Positions 53,502 to 62,470 of a stretch of DNA of 64,000 bases are shown here, piece after piece; the first letter of the stretch is position 1; each line of letters begins with the position of its first letter. The DNA is from Streptomyces sp. NBC_00691 (GTDB lineage Bacteria; Actinomycetota; Actinomycetes; Streptomycetales; Streptomycetaceae). The stretch is from the NCBI RefSeq assembly GCF_036226665.1, contig NZ_CP109007.1:7006001-7070000 (forward strand), given 5' to 3'. The notes under the pieces were generated by a model. The model saw only the letters and a list, made by a program, of their open reading frames with translations, was not told the origin of the DNA and did not search any database. The position numbers and the translations under genes were made by a program.

Positions 53502-54386
53502 TCAGCGGCGCCCCAGGACCTCGGCCACCCGGCTGTAGCCGTCCGTGCCGTGGCCGAGGGCCACCGTCCGGCGGGCCAGGCCCTCCACGGCGCGCATCAC
53601 GTTCGCCTCGATGCCATGGGCCTCGGATGCGTGTACGACATGCGCCATCGTGGAGATCCCCGAGGTGATCGGGTTGCCCTCGCCCGAGTAGCCGCCGCTC
53701 TCCACGTCCTCGGCCCACTCCTGGAACAGCGGAGGCAGGATCGCCCCGATGCCCTGGGCGAACGGCGCCAGCTCGGTCGGGGAGATCCCCTCGGCCCGGG
53801 CCACCGCCAGGGCGTGGACGTAACCCGCCATCGAGGTCCAGAAGATGTCGAGCAGCGCGATGTCGTACGCCGCCGCCCTGCTCACGTCCTCCCCGAGGTG
53901 GGTGTGGCTGCCGCCCAGGGCGTCGAGCACCGGCCGGTGCTCACGGTAGAGCGACTCGGGACCGCTGTGGAGGAACACCCCGGCGGGCGTCCCGATGCTG
54001 GGGGTCGGCGTCATGATGGCGCCGTCGAGATAGCCGATGCCGTGCTCGTCGGCCCAGCGCCCGGTGTCCCTGGCCCGGTCCGGGATGTCGGCGCTGAGGT
54101 TCACGACGGTCCGCCCCTTGAGCGCGGCCGTCACGGCCTCCCGCCGCAGTACGGAGTCGGTCGCGTCGTAGTTGACCAGGCACACCACGGTCAGCGGGCT
54201 CGCCGAGACCGCCTCCTCGGCGGTCGCCGCCCCCACGGCCCCCGCCGCGACCAGCTCCCGGTCCCGGCCGGGCGTCCGGTTCCACACGGTGGTCGGTACG
54301 CCGGCCGCCAGGAAGGCGGCGGCCAGCGCCCGTCCCATCGGTCCGAGACCGATGACGGTGACGGCGGTTGCACGGGAAGAAGACAT
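53502..54386 (-). CDS. Imine reductase-like NAD(P)-dependent oxidoreductase
   Basis: 294 residues, beta-hydroxyacid-dehydrogenase fold of the imine reductase type. The Rossmann loop is GLGPMG (13-18), NADPH contact VWNRTP (34-39), and the interdomain helix begins AAAYDIALLDIFW, whose Asp175 occupies the position of the catalytic acid in Asp-type IREDs. It may reduce cyclic imines. The natural substrate is unknown. The start ATG has GGGAG eight bases upstream. Divergent from an HxlR regulator that probably controls it. Confidence 0.82.
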   Translation of the reverse strand: MSSSRATAVTVIGLGPMGRALAAAFLAAGVPTTVWNRTPGRDRELVAAGAVGAATAEEAVSASPLTVVCLVNYDATDSVLRREAVTAALKGRTVVNLSADIPDRARDTGRWADEHGIGYLDGAIMTPTPSIGTPAGVFLHSGPESLYREHRPVLDALGGSHTHLGEDVSRAAAYDIALLDIFWTSMAGYVHALAVARAEGISPTELAPFAQGIGAILPPLFQEWAEDVESGGYSGEGNPITSGISTMAHVVHASEAHGIEANVMRAVEGLARRTVALGHGTDGYSRVAEVLGRR

Positions 54387-54454
54387 GGGTGAACTCCCTT
54401 GTAGACATGGAGAAGGATGAACTGAGGGAAAAGCCGGAGGAAGGAAGGACGCGG

Positions 54455-54814
54455 ATGTCACGCGCCCGGGCCCAGGACACGAACGTGTGCGGAGTGAGCG
54501 CCGCGATCGTCGTCATCGAGGGCAAGTGGAAGACCCACCTGTTGTGGCTGCTCGAGACCGGCCCGCACCGCCCCGGCGCACTGCGCCGGATGCTTCCCGA
54601 GATCAGCGAGAAGGTGCTGACCCAGGCCTTGCGCGAGATGGAGGAGGACGGTCTGGTGCACCGTGAGGTGTATGACGTCCTGCCGCCGAAGACCGTCTAC
54701 TCGCTGACCGCCTTCGGGCGCGAACTCTCCGAGGCGCTGGGCCCGTTGTCCGACTGGGGCCATCGTCGCCTGGACAGGCTCACGGCCATACCCGTCGTAC
54801 CCGCCGCGTCCTGA
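54455..54814 (+). CDS. HxlR-family regulator
   Basis: 119-residue winged helix with the HxlR N-terminal Cys (NVCGVSAAIVVIEGKWKTHL), then LWLLETGPHRPGALRRMLPE and ISEKVLTQALREMEEDGLVH. The single Cys can be a redox or aldehyde sensor. Start ATG after GGAAGGAAGG; an ATG at 54407 would add 16 residues. Divergent from the imine reductase-like gene, only 68 bp between starts, so a shared operator is expected. Confidence 0.92.
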   Translation: MSRARAQDTNVCGVSAAIVVIEGKWKTHLLWLLETGPHRPGALRRMLPEISEKVLTQALREMEEDGLVHREVYDVLPPKTVYSLTAFGRELSEALGPLSDWGHRRLDRLTAIPVVPAAS

Positions 54815-54916
54815 GACCCTGTCGTTCTCCCTTCCTCCGGGCCGCTCCCAGCTTCGCCCAGGGGGCCCGCCCCCGACCAGTACGCACAAAAAAGTGGGTA
54901 TGAGGGGGGACGCGAG

Positions 54917-54947
54917 AAGGGGGCCTCCCCGAAGGTAAGGCCCCCTT
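54917..54947. terminator. Bidirectional hairpin between HxlR and meaB
   Basis: AAGGGGGCCT pairs with AGGCCCCCTT around an 11-base loop, with TTTAA following on the plus strand. It lies between convergent genes, 14 bases from the meaB stop. Confidence 0.8.
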
Positions 54948-54960
54948 TAAGGGTGACGCG

Positions 54961-55944
54961 TCAGCCGCGCCGCTCCCCGAACGCGTCCAGGATCCGCTCG
55001 GCGGCCAGCGTCGCCGTCAGCTCTCCGGCGCGCACCCGCTGTTCCAGGGCGGGCGCCAGGCCCTGGACCGCCGGGTCCGAGTGGAGACGGCGCAGGAGCT
55101 CGTCCTGGACCATGGTCCAGGTCCAGTCGACCTGCTGGTCGTGGCGCTTGGCCGTGAGCCGGCCGGTCGAGTCCAGCAGGACGCGGTGCTGTTCGAGCCG
55201 CCCCCAGACCTCGTCGAGGCCCGCCGACTCCCGGGCGCTGCAACTGAGCACCGGCGGCGTCCAGAAGGAGTCCGCGCCGTGCATCAGCCGCAGCGCGCCC
55301 GCGAGTTCACGGGCCGCGGCGCGCGCGTCCCGCTCGTGGGGGCCGTCCGCCTTGTTGACGGTCACCACGTCGGCGAGTTCCAGGACGCCCTTCTTGATGC
55401 CCTGGAGCTGGTCGCCCGTGCGGGCCAGGGTGAGCAGCAGGAAGGAGTCGACCATGTTGGCGACGGCGGTCTCGGACTGGCCGACGCCCACCGTCTCCAC
55501 GAGCACCACGTCGTAGCCCGCGGCCTCCATCACGACCATCGACTCCCGGGTCGCCTTGGCGACCCCGCCGAGGGTGCCGGCGCTGGGGGAGGGGCGGACG
55601 AAGGCCGCCGGGTCGACCGCCAGCCGCTCCATCCGCGTCTTGTCGCCGAGGATGGAGCCGCCGGTACGGGTCGACGACGGGTCGACGGCGAGGACCGCGA
55701 CCCGGTGGCCGAGCCCGGTCAGCATCGTGCCGAACGCGTCGATGAACGTCGACTTGCCGACACCGGGCACTCCGCTGATCCCGATGCGCACGGCGTTCCC
55801 GCTGTGCGGAAGGAGTTCGGTCAGGAGCTCCTGGGCGAGTGCCCGGTGCTGCGGGCGGGTCGACTCGACGAGGGTGATCGCGCGGGCGACCAGCGCCCGC
55901 TTCCCCTCCCGTACACCCCGGACGTACGTGTCGAGATCGATCAC
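54961..55944 (-). CDS. meaB: Methylmalonyl-CoA mutase-associated GTPase
   Basis: 327-residue G3E-family GTPase that loads and protects the adenosylcobalamin of methylmalonyl-CoA mutase. The P-loop is GVPGVGKS (58-65). AVDPSSTRTGGSILGDKTRM, VETVGVGQSE and NKAD complete the signature. The GTG overlaps the mutB stop (GTGA), so it is the third gene of the operon. A ribosome site is not evident, in keeping with coupling. Confidence 0.96.
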   Translation of the reverse strand: MIDLDTYVRGVREGKRALVARAITLVESTRPQHRALAQELLTELLPHSGNAVRIGISGVPGVGKSTFIDAFGTMLTGLGHRVAVLAVDPSSTRTGGSILGDKTRMERLAVDPAAFVRPSPSAGTLGGVAKATRESMVVMEAAGYDVVLVETVGVGQSETAVANMVDSFLLLTLARTGDQLQGIKKGVLELADVVTVNKADGPHERDARAAARELAGALRLMHGADSFWTPPVLSCSARESAGLDEVWGRLEQHRVLLDSTGRLTAKRHDQQVDWTWTMVQDELLRRLHSDPAVQGLAPALEQRVRAGELTATLAAERILDAFGERRG

Positions 55945-58115
55945 CGCTCGTGTCCGAGGTCGGCCGACAGACGCGTCACCAGGTCGTGGGCCGCGTCGGG
56001 GATCACGGTGCCCGGCGGGAACACGGCGGCCGCGCCCATCTCCAGGAGCGTCGCCACGTCCTGCGGAGGAATCACCCCGCCGACCACGATCATGATGTCC
56101 TCGCGGCCCTCGGCCGCCAGTTCCTCCCGCAGCGCCGGTACGAGCGTGAGGTGTCCGGCGGCGAGGGAGGAGACCCCGACGATGTGCACGTCCGCCTCGA
56201 CGGCCTGACGGGACACCTCGGCCGGGGTCTGGAACAGCGGGCCGACGTCCACGTCGAAGCCCAGGTCGGCGAAGGCGGTGGCGATGACCTTCTGGCCGCG
56301 GTCGTGGCCGTCCTGGCCCATCTTGGCGACCAGGATGCGCGGCCGACGGCCCTCGGCCTCGCCGAAGGCGTCCACCAGGGCCCGGGTGCGGTCCACGGAA
56401 GGGGACGCGCCGGCTTCGTTGCGGTACACACCGGAGATCGTACGGATCTGGCCGGCGTGCCGTCCGTAGACCTTCTCCAGGGCGTCGGAGATCTCGCCGA
56501 CGGTCGCCATCGCGCGGGCCGCGTCCACCGCCAGTTCGAGGAGGTTGCCCTCGCCGCCCGCGGCCCGGGTGAGCGCGCCGAGCGCGTCCTGGCAGGCCCG
56601 CTCGTCGCGCTCCTCGCGCAGCCGCTTCAGCTTGGCGATCTGCTGGGCGCGCACGGAGGAGTTGTCGACCGCTCGGACGTCGATCTGCTCGTCGGTCGCG
56701 ACCCGGTACTTGTTGACGCCGATCACCGGCTGCCGTCCGGAGTCGATCCGGGCCTGGGTCCGGGCCGCGGCCTCCTCCACGCGCAGCTTGGGGATGCCCG
56801 CGTCGATGGCCTTCGCCATGCCGCCCGCCTGCTCGACCTCCTGGATGTGCTTCCAGGCGCGCCGCGCGAGGTCGTGGGTGAGCTTCTCGACGTACGCGCT
56901 GCCGCCCCACGGGTCGATGGTGCGGCAGGTGCCCGACTCCTGCTGGAGGAGCAGCTGGGTGTTGCGGGCGATGCGGGCGGAGAAGTCGGTCGGCAGGGCG
57001 AGAGCCTCGTCGAGGGCGTTGGTGTGCAGCGACTGGGTGTGGCCCTGGGTGGCGGCCATCGCCTCGACGCAGGTGCGCGTGACGTTGTTGAACACGTCCT
57101 GCGCGGTGAGCGACCAGCCCGAGGTCTGCGAATGCGTGCGCAGGGAGAGGGACTTGGCGTTCTGCGGGTCGAACTGCTTGACCAGCTTGGCCCACAGGAG
57201 CCGCGCCGCGCGCAGCTTCGCGATCTCCATGAAGAAGTTCATGCCGATCGCCCAGAAGAAGGACAGGCGTGGGGCGAACGCGTCCACGTCGAGCCCGGCC
57301 TCGCGGCCCGCGCGGATGTACTCCACACCGTCGGCGAGGGTGTACGCCAGCTCCAGGTCGGCCGTCGCGCCCGCCTCCTGGATGTGATAACCGGAGATGG
57401 AGATGGAGTTGTAGCGCGGCATCCGCTGCGAGGTGTAGGCGAAGATGTCGGAGATGATCCTCATCGACGGCCCGGGCGGATAGATGTAGGTGTTGCGGAC
57501 CATGAACTCCTTGAGGATGTCGTTCTGGATGGTCCCGGCCAGCTTCTCGGGCGGTACGCCCTGCTCCTCGGCGGCCACGATGTACAGCGCGAGGACCGGC
57601 AGCACGGCGCCGTTCATCGTCATCGACACCGTCATCTTGTCCAGCGGGATGCCGTCGAACAGCTGCCGCATGTCGTAGATCGAGTCGATGGCCACGCCGG
57701 CCATGCCGACGTCACCGGTGACACGCGGGTGGTCGCTGTCGTAGCCGCGGTGGGTCGGAAGGTCGAAGGCGACCGACAGGCCCTTCTGGCCGGCCGCGAG
57801 GTTGCGCCGGTAGAAGGCGTTCGACTCCTCGGCCGTGGAGAAACCCGCGTACTGCCTGATCGTCCAGGGCTGGTTGACGTACATCGTCGGGTACGGGCCG
57901 CGCAGGTACGGGGCCATGCCCGGGCGGGTGTCCAGGAAGTCCAGGCCCTCCAGGTCCTGCCCGGTGTACAGCGGCTTGACGCCGATGCCCTCCGGGGTCT
58001 CCCAGAGCAGGTCGTCGCCGCCGGTGGCCTTCTTGACGGCCGCGCGCCACGCGTCGGGACCGCCGTCGGCGGTCGGCGCCCCGAGCTCGATCCCGGAGAA
58101 GTCGGGGATGGACAT
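55941..58115 (-). CDS. mutB: Methylmalonyl-CoA mutase large subunit
   Basis: 724-residue catalytic subunit interconverting succinyl-CoA and (R)-methylmalonyl-CoA. It contains the TIM-barrel domain (SVAFDLPTHRGYDSDHPRVT; NDILKEFMVRNTYIYPP) and a C-terminal B12 domain with GQDGHDRG, whose His ligates cobalt, and VGVSSLAAGHLTLVPAL. Starts in TGATG overlapping the small-subunit stop. Supplies propionate-derived building blocks for polyketides or assimilates odd-chain acids. Confidence 0.97.
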   Translation of the reverse strand: MSIPDFSGIELGAPTADGGPDAWRAAVKKATGGDDLLWETPEGIGVKPLYTGQDLEGLDFLDTRPGMAPYLRGPYPTMYVNQPWTIRQYAGFSTAEESNAFYRRNLAAGQKGLSVAFDLPTHRGYDSDHPRVTGDVGMAGVAIDSIYDMRQLFDGIPLDKMTVSMTMNGAVLPVLALYIVAAEEQGVPPEKLAGTIQNDILKEFMVRNTYIYPPGPSMRIISDIFAYTSQRMPRYNSISISGYHIQEAGATADLELAYTLADGVEYIRAGREAGLDVDAFAPRLSFFWAIGMNFFMEIAKLRAARLLWAKLVKQFDPQNAKSLSLRTHSQTSGWSLTAQDVFNNVTRTCVEAMAATQGHTQSLHTNALDEALALPTDFSARIARNTQLLLQQESGTCRTIDPWGGSAYVEKLTHDLARRAWKHIQEVEQAGGMAKAIDAGIPKLRVEEAAARTQARIDSGRQPVIGVNKYRVATDEQIDVRAVDNSSVRAQQIAKLKRLREERDERACQDALGALTRAAGGEGNLLELAVDAARAMATVGEISDALEKVYGRHAGQIRTISGVYRNEAGASPSVDRTRALVDAFGEAEGRRPRILVAKMGQDGHDRGQKVIATAFADLGFDVDVGPLFQTPAEVSRQAVEADVHIVGVSSLAAGHLTLVPALREELAAEGREDIMIVVGGVIPPQDVATLLEMGAAAVFPPGTVIPDAAHDLVTRLSADLGHER

Positions 58116-59935
58116 CAGGACACTCCCATGCGGTCGAGGGCGGTGGAGAGCAGGGCGACGGCGTCACAGCCCGCGAAGAGGTACGAGTCGACGCCGGGGT
58201 GGTCCCCGGGGCGGCCGGCGAGGAGGACGTGCTCGGCTCCCGCCGCGCGCAGCTCCGCGGCCACGGTCCCGGCCCGCTCCGCGTACAGCGTGTCGCTGGA
58301 GCAGAGGCAGACCTCGCGGGCACCGCTCTCCTCGAACGTGCCCTCGGTGACCGGCTCGATGCCGCCCGCCTGGAAGAGGTTCGCGGCGAAGGAGACGCGG
58401 GCCGAGTGCGCGGCCGCCGGGCCGAACGCGGCGAGATAGACCCGGGGCCGGGCCCCGGTCGCCGCCAGGTGCGCGTCGGAGCGGGCGCGCAGTGCCTCGT
58501 ACGCCTCGTCGCGGCGGACCCGGGGCAGGCCGCCGGTCGGCTGCTCGGGCGCGGGCGCCCGGTCGACGGGCTTCTCCGTGAGGTGGGGGAACTCGCTGAC
58601 ACCGGTGATGGGTTCGCGGCGGGTGGCGAGCTTCCTGCTGCGCGCGGACCAGGTCTCGGCGAGGCGCTCGCCGACCGTCCCCGACCGCAGCGCGGCCTCC
58701 TGGCCGCCCGCCCGTTCGATGAGCTGGAAGAACTCCCACGCGGCGTGGGCGAGTTCGTCGGTGAGCCGCTCCACGTACCAGGAGCCGCCCGCCGGGTCGA
58801 TGACCCGGGAGAGGTGCGACTCCTCGATGAGGACGGTGGAGGTGTTGCGGGCGATCCGGCGTGCGAACGCGTCCGGCAGGCCGAGGGCGTCGTCGAAGGG
58901 GAGCACGGTGACGCTGTCGGCGCCGCCCACTCCGGCGGCGAGCGTGGCCACCGTGGTGCGCAGCATGTTCACCCACGGGTCGCGGCGCGTCATCATCACC
59001 GTCGAGGTCACGGCGTGCTGGCGCTGCGCGCCCGCGTCGGGGGCGCCGCAGACCTCGGCCACGCGGGCCCAGAGGCGGCGCGCCGCGCGGAGCTTGGCGA
59101 TGGTCAGGAACTGGTCGGCGGTCGCCGCGTACCGGAACTCCAGCTGGGCGCACGCCTCGGCGACGCTCAGCCCGGCCGCGGTGAGACCCCGCAGATAGGC
59201 GACGCCGGTGGCGAGGGAGCAGCCGAGTTCCTGCGCGGCCGAGCCGCCGGCCTCGTGGTACGGCAGGGCGTCCACGGTCAGGGCCCGCAGGCCCGGGTAC
59301 CGGTCGGCGCAGCGGCGCGCGAGTCCGGCCACGGACGCGAGGTCGTACGCCGGGCGGCCGGTGCGGGCCTCGTGGCCGAGAGGATCCGCGCCCAGGTTCC
59401 CGCGGGCCGCGTCGTCGGCGACGCCCCGCTCCTCGTACAGCCCGAGCAGGAGCCCGGCGGCAGCCGCGGTCTCGTCGCCCGCGTCGAGGGCGACCGGTGC
59501 CAGGTCGAGGTACACCCCGTCGAGGACCGTGGCGAGCGAGGCGACCGGGATGCCGGTGCCGCCGACGCCCAGCCAGAGGGAGGTGACGCCGTTCTCCAGG
59601 TCGGCGAGGACCGCGTCGTTGTCGGCGGTGAGGTGCCGCTGGCGTACGTCCCAGCCGGCCAGGGTGTTGCCCTCGGCGCGGCCGCCGCGCACGAAGGGCG
59701 CGAAACCGGGGAGCCCGGTGCCGGGCGCGGTCTCGCGCGCCGTGGCCGCCGTGTATAGCGGACGGACGTCGAGGCCGTCCTCCAGGAGGGTGGAAAGGGC
59801 GTCCTCGGCGGCGTCGCCGGACAGCTCTTTGCCGGACTTGCGCAGGACACCTGCCACAAGGTGTTGCCACTGTTCGTGTGGCGCTTCGGGGAATTCGGAC
59901 GCCAGGGTGAGCCCGTCGTCAGGCAGGACCGTCAT
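58115..59935 (-). CDS. mutA: Methylmalonyl-CoA mutase small subunit
   Basis: 606-residue structural subunit, a catalytically inactive homologue of MutB. It retains the barrel (LAGWDVRQRHLTADNDAVLA; IDPAGGSWYVERLTDELAHA) and a C-terminal Rossmann-like domain lacking the D-x-H-x-x-G cobalt loop. The start ATG is first in the mutA-mutB-meaB operon. The promoter is expected upstream in the 93-bp gap to the next divergent gene. Confidence 0.96.
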   Translation of the reverse strand: MTVLPDDGLTLASEFPEAPHEQWQHLVAGVLRKSGKELSGDAAEDALSTLLEDGLDVRPLYTAATARETAPGTGLPGFAPFVRGGRAEGNTLAGWDVRQRHLTADNDAVLADLENGVTSLWLGVGGTGIPVASLATVLDGVYLDLAPVALDAGDETAAAAGLLLGLYEERGVADDAARGNLGADPLGHEARTGRPAYDLASVAGLARRCADRYPGLRALTVDALPYHEAGGSAAQELGCSLATGVAYLRGLTAAGLSVAEACAQLEFRYAATADQFLTIAKLRAARRLWARVAEVCGAPDAGAQRQHAVTSTVMMTRRDPWVNMLRTTVATLAAGVGGADSVTVLPFDDALGLPDAFARRIARNTSTVLIEESHLSRVIDPAGGSWYVERLTDELAHAAWEFFQLIERAGGQEAALRSGTVGERLAETWSARSRKLATRREPITGVSEFPHLTEKPVDRAPAPEQPTGGLPRVRRDEAYEALRARSDAHLAATGARPRVYLAAFGPAAAHSARVSFAANLFQAGGIEPVTEGTFEESGAREVCLCSSDTLYAERAGTVAAELRAAGAEHVLLAGRPGDHPGVDSYLFAGCDAVALLSTALDRMGVS

Positions 59936-60028
59936 GCTCGGATGCTAGGGGAGATCGTCAAAGCAGCAGGAGGGCGTACGACTGTGACCTTCTTCTCGTT
60001 GTCAGTGGCGGCTGCGACGCTGTGTCGT

Positions 60029-60304
60029 ATGGACAGGGACGAGGAGCTGCTGAGAGGCCGGGTCTACGGCCAGGACCACGACGATCCCCGGCCGGGCCCG
60101 AGGCCCGGCCGTGTCTATGCCGAACTGGTCGGCGGTCCGCTCGACGGACTGCTGCTCGACGTCACCGACCGGACGCCGGAGCAGCGGGCGGCCGGCGCGG
60201 CGCTGGAGACGGAGCTGGGGCGGTACGGCGCCGGGGGCAGGTCGCTGTACGACCCGCGCCCCGGGGACCCGGGCCGTCTCGACTGGTCGGGCGACACGCC
60301 GTGA
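60029..60304 (+). CDS. Small hypothetical protein
   Basis: 91 residues, acidic, DELLRGRVYGQDHDDPRPGP, then VYAELVGGPLDGLLLDVTDR. A soluble Streptomyces-type orphan without a known domain; GGPLDG is its most conserved-looking element. Start ATG with no strong ribosome site. Divergent from mutA. Confidence 0.65.
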   Translation: MDRDEELLRGRVYGQDHDDPRPGPRPGRVYAELVGGPLDGLLLDVTDRTPEQRAAGAALETELGRYGAGGRSLYDPRPGDPGRLDWSGDTP

Positions 60305-60401
60305 CGCGCGTGCCGCCGGACCTTCGGCGGGTTCCCGGGGTCGTCGAGGGTGCCCGGGTCTTCGAGTGTTCCGCGGGGCCGGCACCGGCCTCCCGCGGGC
60401 G

Positions 60402-60869
60402 TCAGCGCATGACGGAGGAGAAGTTGTCCAACTGGATCCAGGTCACCTTGTTGGTGGTCTGGGGACCGTAGACGTTGACGGCGCCGGCCGTGTTGGCCTC
60501 GATGCGGACCGCGTTGATGCCCGCGCTGTTGTTGCGGGGGCAGACGCCGCGGGTCAGCTTGGGCGGGCGGATGGTGGCGGGCAGCGTGCCGAGCCGGCCG
60601 TCGGCGGTGAACGCGCAGGTGACCGTCCCGCGCAGCTGGAGGAACTCCGTCCCCGCGAGGCGGATCACGCGGGCCTCGGCCGGAGCGCCGGGCTCGTTGG
60701 CCACCGCGGGGTCGACCGTGATCGCGGTCCAGTCGACGACGACCTGGCAGCCGTCCACGGGGTCGGCGGCGGCCGGTGCGGCCGTGAGCAGCGGCCCCGC
60801 GACGGCGACGGCGGGGGCGGCGAGCGCCGCGGTGAGCAGGGAGCGGCGGCTGGTGGCGTGCTGGGTCAT
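60402..60869 (-). CDS. Tat-exported protein with phage-tail-like domain
   Basis: 155-residue secreted protein. The Tat signal SRRSLLTAALAAPAVAVAGP ends near residue 36. The mature part reads RLAGTEFLQLRGTVTCAF, RLGTLPATIRPPKL and NNSAGINAVRIEANTAGAVN, then TWIQLDNFSS. It parallels the C-terminal domain of the upstream gene residue for residue, and resembles receptor-binding tips of phage tail fibres. Start ATG with GGAGG at six bases; an in-frame ATG at 60959 overlaps the upstream stop. Confidence 0.75.
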   Translation of the reverse strand: MTQHATSRRSLLTAALAAPAVAVAGPLLTAAPAAADPVDGCQVVVDWTAITVDPAVANEPGAPAEARVIRLAGTEFLQLRGTVTCAFTADGRLGTLPATIRPPKLTRGVCPRNNSAGINAVRIEANTAGAVNVYGPQTTNKVTWIQLDNFSSVMR

Positions 60870-60955
60870 GCTCGATCCTCCGGATCGGGTGGGGTGTGCG
60901 GGCGGGGTGGCGGGGCCGCTGACGGGGCTGTCGGCGGGAGCGTCCGCGGGGTTGC

Positions 60956-62275
60956 TCATCGCCAGGCGACGGAGACGCCGTCGAAGTCGATCCAGGTGAT
61001 GGCGTTGTCGCTGGTGGCGCCGTAGACGCGGAGGGCGCCGGTGACGTCCGTCTCGATCCGGCAGACACAGCGGCCGGCGCTGTTGTTGCGGGGCACGTTC
61101 TGGCGCGTCAGGCGGGTCGTGCGCAGCCGGTGCGGCAGGGTCCCGATCCGGCCGTCCGCGGTCAGCCCGGGGGAGCAGGTGACGGTGCCGCGCAACTGGA
61201 GGTAGGTGGTGCCGGCGAGGGCGATCAGCCGTCCGCGCGGGCGCTCGGTGCCGGGGGAGACACCGGCTTCGAGCGTGAGGTCCTCCCAGTCGGCGAGCAC
61301 CTTGATCCCGTCCACCGCGGGCTTCGTGGGGTACCAGCCGATGGTGACGTCACGGGAACCGGTGGTGCCGGGGACGGTGTTGCTGAAGCCGAAGAGCAGC
61401 CGGGTCTCGCCGGTGACCGGGTCGACCTCGGCGGCGACGCCCTCGGGCTCGCGCCGGGTCAGGCCGTCGGCGTTGGTGACCACCTGCCGGTCGATGCGCT
61501 CGCCGGTCGCCCACGCGTACGAGGTGAGGAAGGCGATGCCGGGGAAGGAGTCGGGTATCTCGGGGAAGTTCTTCTTGTCGTACGGCGCCCACTGGTACGC
61601 GTAGAGGACGTCTCCCAGTGCCGTGAACCCCTGGGAGACCAGGGTCTTCTGCAGGGGGTAGGGGGTCGGCACGTCGGGGGTGACGTCCTCGCCGGCCGGC
61701 ATGACGAAGGTGGTGCCCACCGGGACCCATGAGCCGGCGGCGGCCGCCGCGGGGTCGTAGCGGGTGAAGTGCCGCTTTCCGTCCTTGTGGTACATCACGC
61801 ACAAGTGGTTGTTCAACGGGTCCAGCGACGGGCCGGTGCTCGACGTGCTGCCGGGCGGGGTGAACTTCTGGCTCTGCGGTACCAGGGCCCCGTCGAGGAC
61901 CGCGCCGTCGACGAAGCGGAACCGGGTGACGGCCTTGCCGAAGGCGGCGTCGTCGGCGGAGATCTGCAGCGGGCCGACCTCGGTCCAGAGGTAGGTGTCG
62001 GCGCCCACCGGCTCGGCGCCCAGGGAGAGCCCGTGGCCGAAGCCCTTCAACTGCATCGAGCCGGTGACCGCGCCGGTCCCGCGGTCGATCCGGTTGAGGT
62101 ACAGGTTGCCCTGCGCGGCCGTGGCCGCGCTCTCCACCTGGAGGACGAAGACGTGCCCGTTGAGGGTGTCGGTGGCGATCGCCTGCGGCGCGGGGCCCTT
62201 CACCAGGTCGACCGTCTGAATGAGTCTGCCGGTGACACCGGACAGGTCGACGCCGTTGGCGTCCGTTGTTCCCAT
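60956..62275 (-). CDS. Beta-propeller protein (P68 RBP/TagC-like) with phage-tail-like C-terminal domain
   Basis: 439 residues. Residues 10-320 form a predicted propeller: NLYLNRIDRGTGAVTGSMQL, SLDPLNNHLCVMYHKDGKRH and FTALGDVLYAYQWAPYDKK, similar in style to phage receptor-binding and TagC-type propellers. The last 100 residues share the fold of the following Tat-exported protein (TYLQLRGTVTCSPGLTADGR; ITWIDFDGVSVAW). No signal peptide is visible, so its export is unclear. ATG start with a GGGGGAGAG site. Confidence 0.72.
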   Translation of the reverse strand: MGTTDANGVDLSGVTGRLIQTVDLVKGPAPQAIATDTLNGHVFVLQVESAATAAQGNLYLNRIDRGTGAVTGSMQLKGFGHGLSLGAEPVGADTYLWTEVGPLQISADDAAFGKAVTRFRFVDGAVLDGALVPQSQKFTPPGSTSSTGPSLDPLNNHLCVMYHKDGKRHFTRYDPAAAAAGSWVPVGTTFVMPAGEDVTPDVPTPYPLQKTLVSQGFTALGDVLYAYQWAPYDKKNFPEIPDSFPGIAFLTSYAWATGERIDRQVVTNADGLTRREPEGVAAEVDPVTGETRLLFGFSNTVPGTTGSRDVTIGWYPTKPAVDGIKVLADWEDLTLEAGVSPGTERPRGRLIALAGTTYLQLRGTVTCSPGLTADGRIGTLPHRLRTTRLTRQNVPRNNSAGRCVCRIETDVTGALRVYGATSDNAITWIDFDGVSVAWR

Positions 62276-62391
62276 GGTCTCTCCCCCTGGGGCGTGCGTG
62301 GATCCGGAATGCGAAAGGGAGATCATCACATGGGGTGTCAGCCGCCCCGCGGCGTGGCGGATTTCGCCGTTCCGTAGCGCGTTCGGCATGG

Positions 62392-62410
62392 TTAGCTTAG
62401 GCTTACCTAA
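62392..62410. promoter_or_regulatory. Iron box (DmdR1/IdeR-type operator)
   Basis: TTAGCTTAGGCTTACCTAA matches the 19-bp consensus TTAGGTTAGGCTAACCTAA at 17 positions. Located 60 bp before the DUF2470 gene and 117 bp from the divergent propeller gene. Predicts repression in iron-replete cells. Confidence 0.85.
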
Positions 62411-62470
62411 GTAACGGTCCCGAGCGGCAGTCTCTGGGCTGTCTCCGTCACCTGTCCCGGGAGAACTCGG

